A stretch of DNA of 64,000 nucleotides, from assembly GCA_007644065.1 (NCBI GenBank), contig VJWN01000034.1:67107-131106 (forward strand), read 5' to 3'. The notes beneath the pieces were generated by a model. It was not told the origin of the DNA. It made no database searches and saw only the letters and a program-made list of their open reading frames with translations. Within the stretch, counting starts at the first letter, position 1. The number at the start of each line of letters is the position of its first letter. A program made the translations under genes and the position numbers. Source of the stretch: Margaritispora aquatica. Lineage: Eukaryota; Ascomycota; Leotiomycetes; Helotiales; Discinellaceae. Below are positions 44,735 through 56,337 of this stretch, one piece after another.

Positions 44735-45487
44735 TCAATTCCTCCTCATGAATCTCCCTCTTGGTTTGAGTAGAGCCTCTGCACAAGGGTCAAGTGCCGT
44801 TGATGTGGACGTAGCGACAGATGTTGAGAGAGTTGTGTACTCAAGTGTAGCCGATGCCGTGATCTCCAAAGACGTAGTAATGAAAGATGTCTCTAGCGTG
44901 GAAGATGGAAGACTCGTTGTGGAGATGGGAGTGGAGGTAGCAAGTAGAATGGCCGAAGTGGTGCTTGTTGTTGAAGGCACCCAGACGAATGAGCGTCCAG
45001 TGGCAACCCGGCCAGATGTTCTGGTGGAGTTGGTCGATACCTCGCTGGCTATCAATCGTTTGTCGATGGCTGAAGGTAAACGACAGACACTGGAAGGTGT
45101 GATTGTAGTGAGAGGGGCAGTTACGATTGGAGTGGTCTCTGCTGGCGAAGCGGGGAGTTCGGTGGTAGGAGGCGTCGCAGGGGTGCTTTCTATTGAGGGA
45201 GCCAACAATGCAGACACAATTGTAATCGAAGTCGAAGTGGATGATGTGCTGGTAGCTTTTGGTGGAACGAGAATAGGTGGCAGGATGAGCTTGATTGAAG
45301 ATGTTGGAGTGCTAAAAAGAGTTCCATGGAATGTGCTTGGATCGTTGGTTTGTGTGGTTTCTACTGCAACGGGTGTAGGTTCGACTGAAGATGAGACTTC
45401 AGAGGTCGTCGTCTCGCTAACGATGTCTTGAGCGAATGAGGTGGTAACGAAAGCCAACAGCGCGGAGGAAATAAAGATGAGCTTCAT
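44735..45487 (-). CDS. Secreted Ser/Thr-rich protein, paralogue of the neighbour
   Basis: A single exon encodes 250 residues. MKLIFISSALLAFVTTSFA is a signal peptide closely similar to that of the neighbouring gene at 42299-43757. The mature part is S/T/P-rich without clear globular domains. A few hydrophobic strands such as SFITTSLEITASATLEYTTLS occur near the end. The tail LDPCAEALLKPRGRFMRRN is basic and recalls the KGRFKRWA end of the neighbour. The two cysteines (near residue 133 and in DPC) could pair. Function is not known; secretion is inferred from the signal peptide. The strong S/T content suggests O-mannosylation. The first ATG of the frame is the start. Confidence 0.78.
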   Translation of the reverse strand: MKLIFISSALLAFVTTSFAQDIVSETTTSEVSSSVEPTPVAVETTQTNDPSTFHGTLFSTPTSSIKLILPPILVPPKATSTSSTSTSITIVSALLAPSIESTPATPPTTELPASPAETTPIVTAPLTTITPSSVCRLPSAIDKRLIASEVSTNSTRTSGRVATGRSFVWVPSTTSTTSAILLATSTPISTTSLPSSTLETSFITTSLEITASATLEYTTLSTSVATSTSTALDPCAEALLKPRGRFMRRN

Positions 45488-47137
45488 TGCGGCTAGTGGA
45501 GAAGGTTTGAAGTGGTGTGATTGTTGGATCGTTGGATTAAAGAAGATTGTGAGGTGTCCACTGAAGTTGGAATTTAAAGATGGTCAGGATTGAGGACCGT
45601 ACGACTATTCATAGTGGAATGAAAACAAATCGCACGTTCTTTAGACCCCAAGAGAATCATCTCGACAGTCACATCAGCAGGCAGCAGAAGTCACTAACTG
45701 CATGGCCAAGTCTTTTCTCACATAACAGACCCAGATGAAATTCAAAATGGAAGCTGTCTTTCTTTCCGGGCAATTCCAGTTGCCAATCCAACAACCTCCG
45801 ATGGATATCCAACACAAGCTAATCATGCAACAACGAACCGAAGGAGTAACAGCAACGAAAACCCTACTAAAATAACCGCACCTCGCGCTTGCGGGTGAGG
45901 GGGCGAATTAGAATTGAAACTTGTCGACTTCTTACTTGTACATTCCATCTCTACCACTCTTTGGCGCCCGGGAATACTTGACGACAAGAAGAAGATGGTG
46001 TGCTGTTGGGGGTATTTATAAAGTCATGTGTCGTTGTACCAACAATGTAGAGTTGACTTCGGGCTGAGCACCAACGAGGCAAAATTGATGCACAAAATCC
46101 TAGTCGATTTGGTTCAATGGATACTTGAGAAACTGGGAATTCCAGATGCTTCAGTCCCCAAAGTTGCAAAATCCATGAGCTGAGTGGCCCGATATAGTCA
46201 TGAATGGTCGGCTGAATCTGCAGAAGAAAGCGGATGAATTGTATTTTACCTGCATCTGCATCGAAGTACATGAATACATGGTGCATCAAGTTGATGTCGT
46301 TGGCTATAACCAATAGAACAGCCCTGTATTCCTGCAGCACATTTCAAGGACCCGTTGAAGAATGAAATCGGATGGTCTTTTTGCCTGGGACGGCTCGATC
46401 CTGAGCAGCCAGCGGTTATGGATTGACGTACTGTGCCGTAGATCTTGAAAACAATCGCATTACGGGCGAAGTGACTCGGTCAATATTGTTATACATGGCG
46501 GTGTAATATTACCGTTCCATCGGGCCCGGTCGAGGGCCGTTTTGATGTCCTCAAGAGCGGATATGGATATATGTCCGTCCAAGGCGCATGAGAGGGGACC
46601 CCATTTTGGGAGAAAGTCGTAGATGAGCCCTTTCCATGACTTGGATAAGCACATCGATGTGCTCGGATCGTAGCCGGAGTGGATATAGACCCCAAATAAT
46701 AGACTGAGTGATATGATATTTTGACAAGGAATCTCGGGTTGACTTGTCTTGCTTGTGATATATACATGTATGTTAGCTTTTTGCGAGAATAGAGAGCAAG
46801 GTGCACAATCTGACGCAAAGATAAGCCGAGATAGATACACATGAGATTTCTTACGAGGGTTGATTGAAGAGTTGGTTGAGTTATTTTTGTAAATGAAGAC
46901 AGATCTGAGGCAAAGGAATATGTGCAGTCTTCAGAATATCTTACACCATCCGTGACAGATAGATACTGCTTGCCATGATACGGAAGACGATCTATCGTTA
47001 AGTGTATTTAGTATTTAGATAGAAGGGATAAAAATAGATCAAATATTGGAGCGATTGATGGTGACATATTATCACGTGATCAGTGAAAAATTTGTGCATC
47101 ATAATTTGATTTTTCTTTCCTGGCATCAACAATCACA
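45488..47137. other. 1.65-kb region without a firm gene
   Basis: Two minus-strand open frames, 46340-45951 and 46840-46460, contain stretches that look protein-like but I could not join them into a gene with proper start, splice sites and stop, and recognise no family. They may be a decayed gene or chance. The rest is AT-rich. Confidence 0.4.
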
Positions 47138-47219
47138 TCTTTGATGGTCTAACGGTCATGATTTCCGCTTGTCAGTCGACAAAGCGCGGGAGATCGGGGT
47201 TCGACTCCCCGTCAGAGAG
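47138..47219 (+). tRNA. tRNA-Asp(GTC) with a 10-nt intron
   Basis: The acceptor arms TCTTTGA (47138-47144) and TCAGAGA (47212-47218) pair with one G-T, and G at 47219 is the discriminator. The T arm CGGGG-TTCGACT-CCCCG is perfect. The anticodon stem TCCGC / GCGGG surrounds a loop with anticodon GTC at 47171-47173. Ten extra bases, GTCGACAAAG (47175-47184), lie after position 37, the standard site of nuclear tRNA introns. The A box (TGGTCTAACGG) and B box (GGTTCGACTCC) of RNA polymerase III are inside, and a T6 run at about 47274-47279 could stop transcription. CCA is not encoded, as usual in eukaryotes. The D arm is the weakest part of the fold. Confidence 0.9.
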
Positions 47220-48075
47220 TTATCTCTTGAGTTCATAACCCTGGGTATTGCCCAGACGTCCTCACTTTTGCACTTTTTTGTCTTTTAATGGAAGACCCGG
47301 GCTCGGCATGACCACCTTTTGCCGTCTCGATACAAATCTATTTTGGTATACGATTTTGAATACTGATTGTAACTTCACTTGGAAGACATCGCCTTTGTGT
47401 CTACTATTAATAGAAATGCTATACTGTAAGTTTAACTAAGCCGAGTGATTTGCCTAATGTTGTGAAAAGTAGGTATTTTCTTTGCAATCAGACTAGAATG
47501 CGGGGTAATGATTGATTTCTTCGAAAAATACGAAAAATCAATGGAAATGAACTTGACTCTCCTATGATCACAAATACACTATTACAACTCATTGTACGAC
47601 GCACAGAGTCTTGAAATATACCCTTCAGATTATTAAAGAAGTTATTTTTTATAAGTGTAGCAAATACTAATACAATTCTATAATATTCGTCACTGCTTCA
47701 AATAAGCTTAACAATTGATGATTATCTAAGATACAATACAGTTCATGAGCATAAACCATTTAATCCGATGGATCTCAGCTTGAGAAAAGCGATGATTAAC
47801 TCACAGTACGCTCCAATGTACATTTTTGGTATCCTCGCTTATGGTGTCCTTTGTTGATATGGCTCATCACACCGCAAGCAGCCGGACATCAATACTATCT
47901 ATACCTCTTTGTCCTAATAGCACTCGTAAATCTGCGATATATGGAACCAGAAATATAGACACAATTTTAATATCAACTTGAATCTCATGAGCATTCGTGC
48001 ATTATAGCCATCTAATCCAGACTCAATCCGACTCAACTAACCACGATCAAACCTCCTCCTAACCCTACCCTCACA
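47220..48075. other. AT-rich spacer before the RING gene
   Basis: An AT-rich 856-bp region with no supported exon. It contains the tRNA trailer and the promoter of the RING-H2 gene. Confidence 0.5.
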
Positions 48076-51000
48076 ATGCTACTAACTATAAACCAATACT
48101 CGACTGCGACACAGGACATAATAAACTTGACTGACCGGATCTTCAACCGTTTACCGGACGACGAAAAAAAAGATTTCATGCGAGATGCGGTGGAGAACTA
48201 CGCTACTATGTGGAACGAACGTAAGATGGCAGTGGATAGCAATGGGAAGCGCATCCCAAAAGATCCTGGGGGAAGTGATATTATGGTTGGGCCGATGCGA
48301 GCGCATCCATCTTCAAAAATCATGTCCTCGGAGTAAGTTCTCTAGTGCTTAGCTTTGAGAGATGGTTGGTGGGGCATTATGAGGTGGAAAAGACTAATGT
48401 GGTAATGAGTTGTAGCCCAGAGATCATGGCTACACTTGACGCGTGCAGAGATGTCTGGAATGCGACTGATTCCAATGATCCTCTATATGGTGACCTTAGC
48501 GTGAGTATCATCTCATCTCCATTGTCTCATCGATATCTTCAAAGCTGACTAACATCACCTCTCAACTACAGACTCTCATGACAGCTTGGACATCCGCAAA
48601 CTCTCTCAAGCAAATCCATCGCTACCTCGACAACCGACAACCCAGCCTCCCAGAGTCATTCACCGAGGACGACTTCGTGAAACTTCCGGAGAAGCAACCA
48701 AACAGTAGGACCGTCTCGCTGAAGGAAGAGTGGTTGTTGCGCCAGTTCTGGATTCGCTTTTTGCATCTGCCGGGCCTAATTTACGTGAAGGCTGATAAGC
48801 CGGAGGTTCTAAATCTGGATCGTCTTGAAAGACTGGTCACATTTTGGGGGATGGGAGTTGCGCTTTGTCAGTTGATATGAATCTTGTCTACTCATCGAGA
48901 TTGCATACCGAGGAAAAGTTTTTATGCTGACCTCGATTGTTGATTGATGAGCAAAGGCTAATGAAGATTAGTGCAGAGAGAGATGAACGCATCGACAGCA
49001 AATGCAAATGATGATGGATACACCATGGCCACTAGAAGCAAATACCAGTATGTTCTGCTAATTCTTTTCCTTCTCTCTCTTAGGTGAAGCTGTGGGCTAA
49101 CTTCGAGGACGCAGCGATTGGATCTTTGAATGTCGCCGAAGGATCCAGGATGCATTAGAAGATGTCGCAAAGCTGATGCATGCTAACCCACCCAGTCTGG
49201 ATCCACGTTTGCAACCGGTGGTAAGCACTACATTTGCGATTTCCCTTTGCAGGAGAGTTGAGTATAGCAGTGAAAATTGTACAGTTTTAATTTGAGTTTC
49301 ATCACTAGATTCCTAAGACGTTAGCTGGGAGGGAGCAAAATCGCGCGGTAAATATGAGTGGTGGAATGAACACATATATTCTTGTGACTGCGATGCTGAA
49401 GGTTAGTCTTTGTTTACGTCTGGAGTGGTTGAATATTGACCTATCTTGTGCAGAGGTTGAATGAGCATCTCGTAGCTATGCCGGAAGAGCGTCTGATACT
49501 TGATTTGTTGGATAAGGAAGATTCGTTTGAGAGGAAGCTTGCTGTTGAGTAAGTGCTCTTCCGCCATATTCCACCGTCTTAATGACCATAATGGATGATC
49601 GCTAATATACTACGCAGACATGTTGAGGATAAGCTGATCAACAAACAAATTTCAGTGTTTGATGATGGTAAGCTCATGCTTTCGATCATCTAATCTAGCT
49701 TAATCTTGCTATCATTTGCCATATGGAAAGATCTATATGTATCAACGTAGCGACCTAAGACTCGAGAAGATAGATTAACCTTGAAACAGAAAACATATCA
49801 TCTAGATATATCGGCAATGTGTTTCCGTCGCTCATGGTTGAGCATACAGCTCGTTACGAGAAGTTCATATATAAGATCGTCCCCGACATCTCGCTTGTGA
49901 ATCGCCAAAGGCGAAATTTCAGACTGTTCCGAGATTGGCGGGGCGTGCGACCTTGGTGGGTATTTTATTGTTTGGTTCTTGCGCAGAAAAATCCTTCGAT
50001 TCATCATATGAAAAATGCTCACTACAAGCAGGAGGCAAATCTGGCACCTGTACAACAGCTCTCATGCTGGAAATGAATGGCAAGCGGAAGCAATCATGGA
50101 TTTCCGTTCTCACAATACCCTCCCGAAGCCGGGGGCAGGACGATCCACGAGCCTCACAGCGCGTTACAGCATCTTTCCCTACCTGTTTGCTTTTAAGCCA
50201 GTCGACATCGCGGACCCAGCGAAACTGGCTGAGACGAAGGCTATGCCAGAAGGATGTCCGATCTGTGCGCAGCAATTTGTAGGTGGTAATGGCTTTGCCA
50301 ACACGGTCATGCAGCTTCATTGTGATCACGTATACCATGTCAGCTGTATATTTGAGCAATGGGACCAGGAGGGCAAATACCTGCATCGGTGTCCTTTGTG
50401 CAATGCTACCTCCCATTTGAATTATAGGAGCATGGGAATCAAGCCAGAGCATACACCTGACGACCAATTTGTACACAATGTTTTTGGATGGGACATCCGG
50501 CAGCCGGCAGATGATATCTGGGTCGCTGCTAACTTCAACGTGAAGATGGTGGCCAGTACATATGATATTGATCCCGAACCTGCGCCAGAGACGGCCCTAG
50601 GTGTCATGTCGGAGTACTGGAAGCAAGAGAATATATATATCAACGCGCTTGAGCAGGTGAATCTTGACACCATTCGCTGGAACCAGGTGAACTTTGAAGC
50701 TGGTGCGACGAGCACACTTCGAGGGCCAAAGTGGGATCACATTAACAGATCGTTAGACCAGACGTGGGCTGTGGCAGCGGGTGGGATGACGCCAAGACAG
50801 TTCATGGAGAAGTTCAAGCCACTGAACATGCAAAGACAGGTGAATAGACTTATAGAGCAAAGAGCAGCAGCGGAGCGACTAGCAGCCGAGCGAGCAATAG
50901 AGGAGCAAGTCACAGCAGAGCGAGCGGCAGCGAGGCGACGTGCACCGGTGAGAACCCCTCAACCGACGACAGAGAATATTTCACTCCCAAGGGTGTTGCG

Positions 51001-51127
51001 TGGGTCGAGATTGCTGGATATGCCGCTTGCTGAGGCGGCGAGGTTGAGGAGGCATAGGCGGATAAGAGATAAAGCGAGGAGAGGTTTAGTAGCAGCATTT
51101 GGGCAGGGAATAGCAAGTTTGCCCTAA
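48076..51127 (+). CDS. RING-H2 finger protein, ten exons
   Basis: I rebuilt exons 48076-48332, 48416-48500, 48572-48866, 48972-49047, 49115-49220, 49309-49401, 49454-49548, 49618-49667, 49790-49955 and 50032-51127; all phases agree and give 772 residues. A RING-H2 finger lies at about 483-531: CPICAQQF, then LHCDHVYHVSCIFEQW and HRCPLC. This indicates a probable ubiquitin ligase. The first 480 residues belong to no family I know; they are mixed helical with motifs such as FWIRFLHLPGLIYV and KLMHANPPSLDPRLQP. After the RING there is a polyampholytic helix (RAAAERLAAERAIEEQVTAE) and a basic tail. The gene is more intron-dense than its neighbours. The joins at 48866/48972 and 49047/49115 are the least certain. 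A two-gene reading (split near 49.8 kb) would leave the second part without a good start. Confidence 0.72.
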
Positions 51128-51535
51128 GTGAGGCAGCAGAAGGTGAGAGTTGAAGGTAAATAGATTTGGTAGTTATATTATGATATTTGAGGACATTGTA
51201 TGCTTCGCTTGAGACCAGAGGAATATACTTATATAGAATTGTTCATGCGGCACTTGTGGTTAAAGTATAGTAATGACCGCAATCACAATGTTTAAATTCA
51301 ACTAGAATGGACATTTGGGATCCTCAGACCATTTAATTAAAGCCTAACAGGGAAGCCACTTAGCAGGCTTACTTAGGAGGTAGTATCAGAGGCCGAAAAC
51401 TTAGCTATAGTGGTAGAAGATCATGGCTTCACCACTGTAAAACGGCGTTAAAGAAGAACAAAACATATTCTAGTAAAAATAATACCAAAACAGCGATCTA
51501 ACAGTAGACTTGCCACAATTCAGCGCCCCCATCCC
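51128..51535. other. Spacer between RING gene and alcohol dehydrogenase
   Basis: A 408-bp AT-rich spacer between convergent genes. Nothing else is seen. Confidence 0.5.
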
Positions 51536-52744
51536 TCAAGCACCCTCAACACAAAGCACACCTCTATATCGCATTTTCCCATTTCCCATCTTCTCCACGG
51601 CTTGCCGCATGCCCTCCTCCGTGAAGGCAAACCTTTCAATGACAGGTTTGATTCCATTCCTGGCTGCAAACTCCAGCATGTTCTGGTGAACGTGACGTCC
51701 TGCGACGAGAGAGGAGCGAAAGTTGTAGTTGTCGAAGAAGAATGGGAAGGAGGGTAGGGTGATGGGCTCTGTGGGAGCAGAGAGTGCCATGATATTGCCT
51801 TGACGGGAGAGGACGTCTTTACGCATGAATCTGTTGTTTGACTTTCATTAGATCTGGGCAGCTTTTCATTCCAATCGGAGAACATCGAAGAGAAATGGAC
51901 TGTGAAAGGAGGGCAAGAGAGAAGAGAGAGAAGAAAGAAGACTCACTTCGACCAATCTGGATACCTCCCACTAGTAACAATCAACAAATCAACCGGCTTC
52001 TTAATCATCTCCGGACTCTCAAGCAAATAAAATTCATCCGCTCCAAAGTTTCTCGCTTCAGTCTCCTTACTTGCAGATGTACTAAACACAATCGTCTCAT
52101 AGCCAAGCTTAGAAGCGAATTGAATGGCGAGATGACCGAGACCACCAATACCGATAACACCAATACGATCGCCTGGTTTGGCAGATGAGGTGATGGCATT
52201 GTAGACTGTCGAGCCGGCGCATTGGAGTGGGGCGGCGTCTTCGGAAGCCATGTTGTCAGGAATTTTGTGGACGTAGGATTCAACGCCGATGTCTGAATGA
52301 ATAATGAGCTTTCGATTTTCTGGATTTAGAAGAGCGACATACAGTAGTCTCCAAATGTGCCACTATTATAATCTGCCTCACCAAAGATGTTTCTCTCATA
52401 GCAAGAGATATCCTGGCCTTTGGTACAGTACGAGCAATGACCACAGCTCTGTTGCTCATTAGCACCGCCGTCTTTTCATGCTATGGATCACTCACATTTC
52501 TCAAATAACCCCCACCAGCCCTATCACCAACCTTCAACAGCGTAACTGCACTTCCAATCTTCTCCACAACTCCAACACCCTCATGACCTAACGCAACGCC
52601 TAGAGGAATCATATGAACATCTGAGCCGCATAGCGAGGAATGTGTTATTTTGATCAGCACTTCTTTCGGACCGAGCTCAGATGGAATATCGACCTCAGTC
52701 TTCTTGACTGCACCTTCAACCCCACGGTATACAGAGTTCTTCAT
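51536..52744 (-). CDS. Zinc-dependent alcohol dehydrogenase, MDR family
   Basis: Four exons, 52744-52496, 52448-52343, 52292-51947 and 51830-51536, give 331 residues. Catalytic zinc ligands are seen in HSSLCGSDVH and ALGHEGVGVVEKIG. The structural zinc lobe is CGHCSYCTKGQDISC, formed just after the first splice. The NAD(P)-binding motif is IGVIGIGGLGHLAIQFASKLG. The pattern fits the cinnamyl-alcohol/YahK-like branch of medium-chain dehydrogenases, which reduce a broad range of aldehydes. The linker between the catalytic Cys and the GHE motif is shorter than in most relatives, and the whole protein is slightly short (331 versus about 350). No targeting signal is seen, so the enzyme is probably cytosolic. 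It converges with the RING gene. Confidence 0.9.
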
Positions 52745-53515
52745 ATTGCGAAAATGTAGAGAGGAGGAAAGTAGAAAAAACGAAGTCTGAATGTATGAAA
52801 GATTCTAGGATACTCAATATCGATTGAGAAGTTCAGATACTCTTATACCTCACTTCATGTTGAATTATCGTAAGCGAGCACACTAAGGGTAGCATTGAGG
52901 CCTCGTGCATCCTGCTTCAAGTCCGATGTTAAGGGAAATCTGTAGGCCGTGATAGCATACAAGTCTTGAGTTTTTTGAAATCATAATTTCCGATTGGTAG
53001 ATGTAGCCATTTCTAGAACTTGGCAACATAGCATAGGAACAGAGGATTTCAATTCTTCTACCAATGCGTTTTTACCTTTCCCCGCTATTGCTTAGTACTC
53101 AACTTCTATTCTTCCTGTATTGAGACAATGAACAACCTCATGAAACCAATGAGATCTGGCCGCTTATCATGACTGACCCAGCTTTAATTCTGTATATGCA
53201 GCTAAACTCGATCGCGACAGCAGTGAGTAGTAATCGCAGGAGAGGATAAAGTGACACGCATGCTTTGCCAAGAAAATTTGGGCTGAATTGTGCTTCGTAA
53301 GAAAGATCTTAATCAGCAAACAATGCAGCAAAGAATATCAACCTTCAACCAGTAAATGAATGGGAACGGATAAGCTATTCCTTTATCGTATGATCATAAT
53401 ATAAGCTTTTCGTACCCCGTAGCCCCTCGTTATCACCGAGGCCCCAGAGTTTCGAAGGCATAAAATATGATTCTCAAGATCTCCCTCGCCTCCATTGTCC
53501 CCATGAAACAAATCA
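52745..53515. other. Spacer between alcohol dehydrogenase and F-box-like gene
   Basis: About 770 bp, AT-rich. It carries the dehydrogenase promoter and the 3' end of the F-box-like gene. No coding exon is seen. Confidence 0.5.
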
Positions 53516-54506
53516 TCAATCCGTGTCTGAATCCAAAAATTCTGCCCCCGAAAGCGCATGGTTGTAATCATCTGCCAAATCATCGTATGCTAGATCATGT
53601 TCGTCGTATTCATCAAGATCTTCGGTTCCTCTAGGGGGAATATCTCTATATGATGGGCAGCCTCGAGCACGCATCATTCTACTGACTAAAAACCATTCGT
53701 TCACGGCTATGAAACCGTTCTCCTCGATGGTGAAGGCTGCATAGGCAGGGTTTTGTTGAAATTGTCGGAGAATTCGAACTCTTCGTGCTCTCTTTCTACA
53801 ATAGATTGATGCATCCTCGAAACGCTTGGTGAATCTTTCGTTGAACTGAAATCGACTGGTTTCGTTTCTATCCTGTACTTCCCAGGGCTGATATGCATCT
53901 CCCGAATTTTGCACGACCCATGCGTCTCTGTATCTGTTGTAAAGCATCTCCTCTCCAAAGAAATGATTATAAAGACTTCTCCAATCACTTCGAATCTCCA
54001 GAATATGATGATTGACTTCCATTCGTGGAATTGGTGTATCGTTGAGGGTACTGTTGACACGCACGTAGTGTCGTGGAGATTCGACAGCAGTCTTCATTGT
54101 ATACATCCTCAATGGCTTACACATCAATTGTTTATACTCCAGAGGGCTTTTCAGCTTGAAGACTGCCTGGCTATCACCATCTTCTAGATGGCTATACTCG
54201 AAGATTGCATCTAGATTCACCACACGTCCCTCGTCGTTATAGTGTTCACCTGCGATGTAAGCGGCGTTCTGAGAGGCAATGGGTCATGATACCTAGATGG
54301 ATCTCAATCTTTGTGTTTGGCAGATACTTGGTTTTGAAGATGAACTCAATAGCGTTCTTGAAAGCTGTCGAGACGGCACGACAGGAGATCCAAGCAGTCG
54401 GCAGAGCATAAGAAGCTACCCAAGGCTCTGGATTGTCGTCCCATAAATTCTCAAGCACCTTATGCCAGATCTCCTGTGGAAGAGGAGGACATAGTTTTTC
54501 TGCCAT
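53516..54506 (-). CDS. F-box-like fungal protein
   Basis: Two exons, 54506-54293 and 54249-53516, give 315 residues. The N-terminus CPPLPQEIWHKVLENLWDD followed by WISCRAVSTAFKNAIEFIF is a fungal F-box pattern, so binding to Skp1 is expected. The remainder (IEIHLGEHYNDEGRVVNLDA across the splice, then PRHYVRVNSTLNDTPIPRMEV and FFGEEMLYNRYRD) resembles the many fungal F-box proteins without recognisable substrate repeats. The C-terminal end is acidic (LDEYDEHDLAYDDLADDYN). The intron is 44 nt. There is no signal peptide. A nuclear or cytosolic SCF role is inferred. It diverges from the siderophore transporter across 3 kb. Confidence 0.75.
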
Positions 54507-56151
54507 GCTTGGTACATCTGCGATCGTGTAGTTGTCGCAGTGTCGAGATGTCGAAAGGCGGGGTTGTGGCTTGGTAGGAAGGGCATGGGTTTAGTTTCAA
54601 TTGTCTCAGAGCTCGAAATGACCCAAAAGCAAAGATCTATTTCCATTGTATGCCATACAATTGCAAGAAACAATGCAGCCAATAGTCGGTTCATTTTTCG
54701 AGGGAAAACAACGAAATCAGCTCCTCTGAGGACATTGAAAAATGTACATTGCAAGGCATATGATATTGCATCGCAGAATCGGCCAAGATGGCTATCAAGA
54801 AATGGCATTTCAATGGATGCTTTGAAGGTCTCTGTACAGCTCAGAAAGTTATCTGTAAATCTAGAAGACCTTCATTATCGTCTAGCTTTTCGTAGGACCC
54901 GCTCCTAGGTTACAGCTGGTATCTCACGGGCATGAGAGGCTGCCATGGTGTTGACTGGTACTGGCTGGAAAGTCACCTCAAAGCTTGATTCTGTTAACAA
55001 TAGATGTCAATATAGAAATTGGACGTCAACGTACTCTACAAGCTTAGATAATGTACTAGATGTTAATGTCTTGATAGACGCTCGACATAAGCTTTAGCAT
55101 ACTAGTGTCAAATGCGTCAAAACGAGACACGAAACGCGAAGTCATGTGCCAGACCCCTTCGAAGCATCAATTGCAATGCTCTGACACAACATCTTCTCAC
55201 ATAAAAGACTTGATGAGACTGGAATCTTGAGTATGGTTTGTGTCCTCTATTTCTTCATAGTTTTGGTGCTTTGACTACAACAACTGAAGCCCTTCCATTA
55301 GGCATTGAGGTCATTCAAACAACAGATTCAGAGTCACTTCAACCAGAAAGATGCCCAACACCACTTTTGTTGGCTCATCGTATACTATTGCGTTCTATTC
55401 AATTGAAACTACTCTGGCTACACATTCACGCATCTATCATACACCGAATTCGAGCAAGAAAACCCAACAGATACTCTCTTGTTGGCGTACGAAGATCTCA
55501 GGAGTATCTTGTATTCGTTATGGTGAGAAGGGAAACCAGATAGTTAATACTACCTCAAGTTTAAAGACTCAGACTGACTATACAAGTGCTTAAGGTTTCA
55601 ACTTCACATACTGTGACCTTGAGCTAGCTGCGTCAGAGGTGTAACTCTCCCATTGACACCTGGGATTAGAAAATGCGAATCCAGATAGATGATACGAGGA
55701 ATGTTGCATCTCTCCCCAAGATTGAGAAATCAGATGTGGTTATGAGTGCGCATTCTGTTGAAAGGTATCTATCTCTTACAGCAATCGCTGGCAAGAGTCT
55801 AAGTATCAGCTTACCACTCCTGTCTCATCTTCTCTTCTCATCGGTGGTTTTAATCTCACTCCTTTTTCAGTCTTGGCCCCCAAGATCCCCTAACGTTAAA
55901 ATTGGGCCATCCTTCGACTCAATACTTCTCGACAACCAATCGCCACGATATGGAAAGATGGAGCCTGGCTTCACGAATCAGCCAGTCAATTCACCAGCAA
56001 GCGTGGGGAAAAGCTCATTATTTCTGGCAGTCACCAATCCAAGCACAAAATAACCAAGTGCCAGAACAGTTACATGACCAAATGGGAATTTCCCTCGCTT
56101 GCCCAACCCAAGCATCAACTAAGCTGGGAAGCTCACTAGTCAACTAGCAGG

Positions 56152-56160
56152 ATCTGATAA
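56152..56160 (+). promoter_or_regulatory. Iron-GATA box (ATCTGATAA), SreA/HapX-type
   Basis: A perfect match to ATCWGATAA, the site bound by the fungal iron regulators SreA and, with CCAAT boxes, HapX. It lies 1.35 kb before the start codon of the siderophore transporter, whose relatives are classic SreA/HapX targets. Function is inferred from motif and neighbour. Confidence 0.6.
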
Positions 56161-56328
56161 CGCTTTCCCTCGTCGCGCCAAGCTCGGCATCAAAGCAGAG
56201 TTTTCAACAGAATGAAGCATTATTGGCTTATCCTGCAAACGGATGATGCACACACAAGGATTCAAAGCACCAGCGTCGTGGCCCAAACACAAGACAAGAA
56301 AGACGGGAAAGCTTTTCATCTCGTAATC

Positions 56329-56337
56329 TTATCAGAT
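56329..56337 (-). promoter_or_regulatory. Second iron-GATA box (ATCTGATAA on minus strand)
   Basis: TTATCAGAT on the plus strand reads ATCTGATAA on the minus strand, a second perfect ATCWGATAA site 170 bp from the first and 1.18 kb before the transporter start codon. Further ATCTGAT cores follow within 100 bp. Confidence 0.6.

Noticed and set aside
45951..46842. Two minus-strand open frames that look partly protein-like
   Set aside because: I could not join them with plausible splice sites, start and stop, and recognise no family. They are noted in the spacer entry but not called as a gene.
48076..51127. Two separate genes, one before and one after about 49.9 kb
   Set aside because: The second part has a stop codon directly before its first ATG, while splicing 49955 to 50032 joins both parts in phase.
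54416..54908. Open frames on both strands beside the F-box-like gene
   Set aside because: Antisense mirror frames with no motif. They overlap the promoter and first exon of the F-box-like gene.
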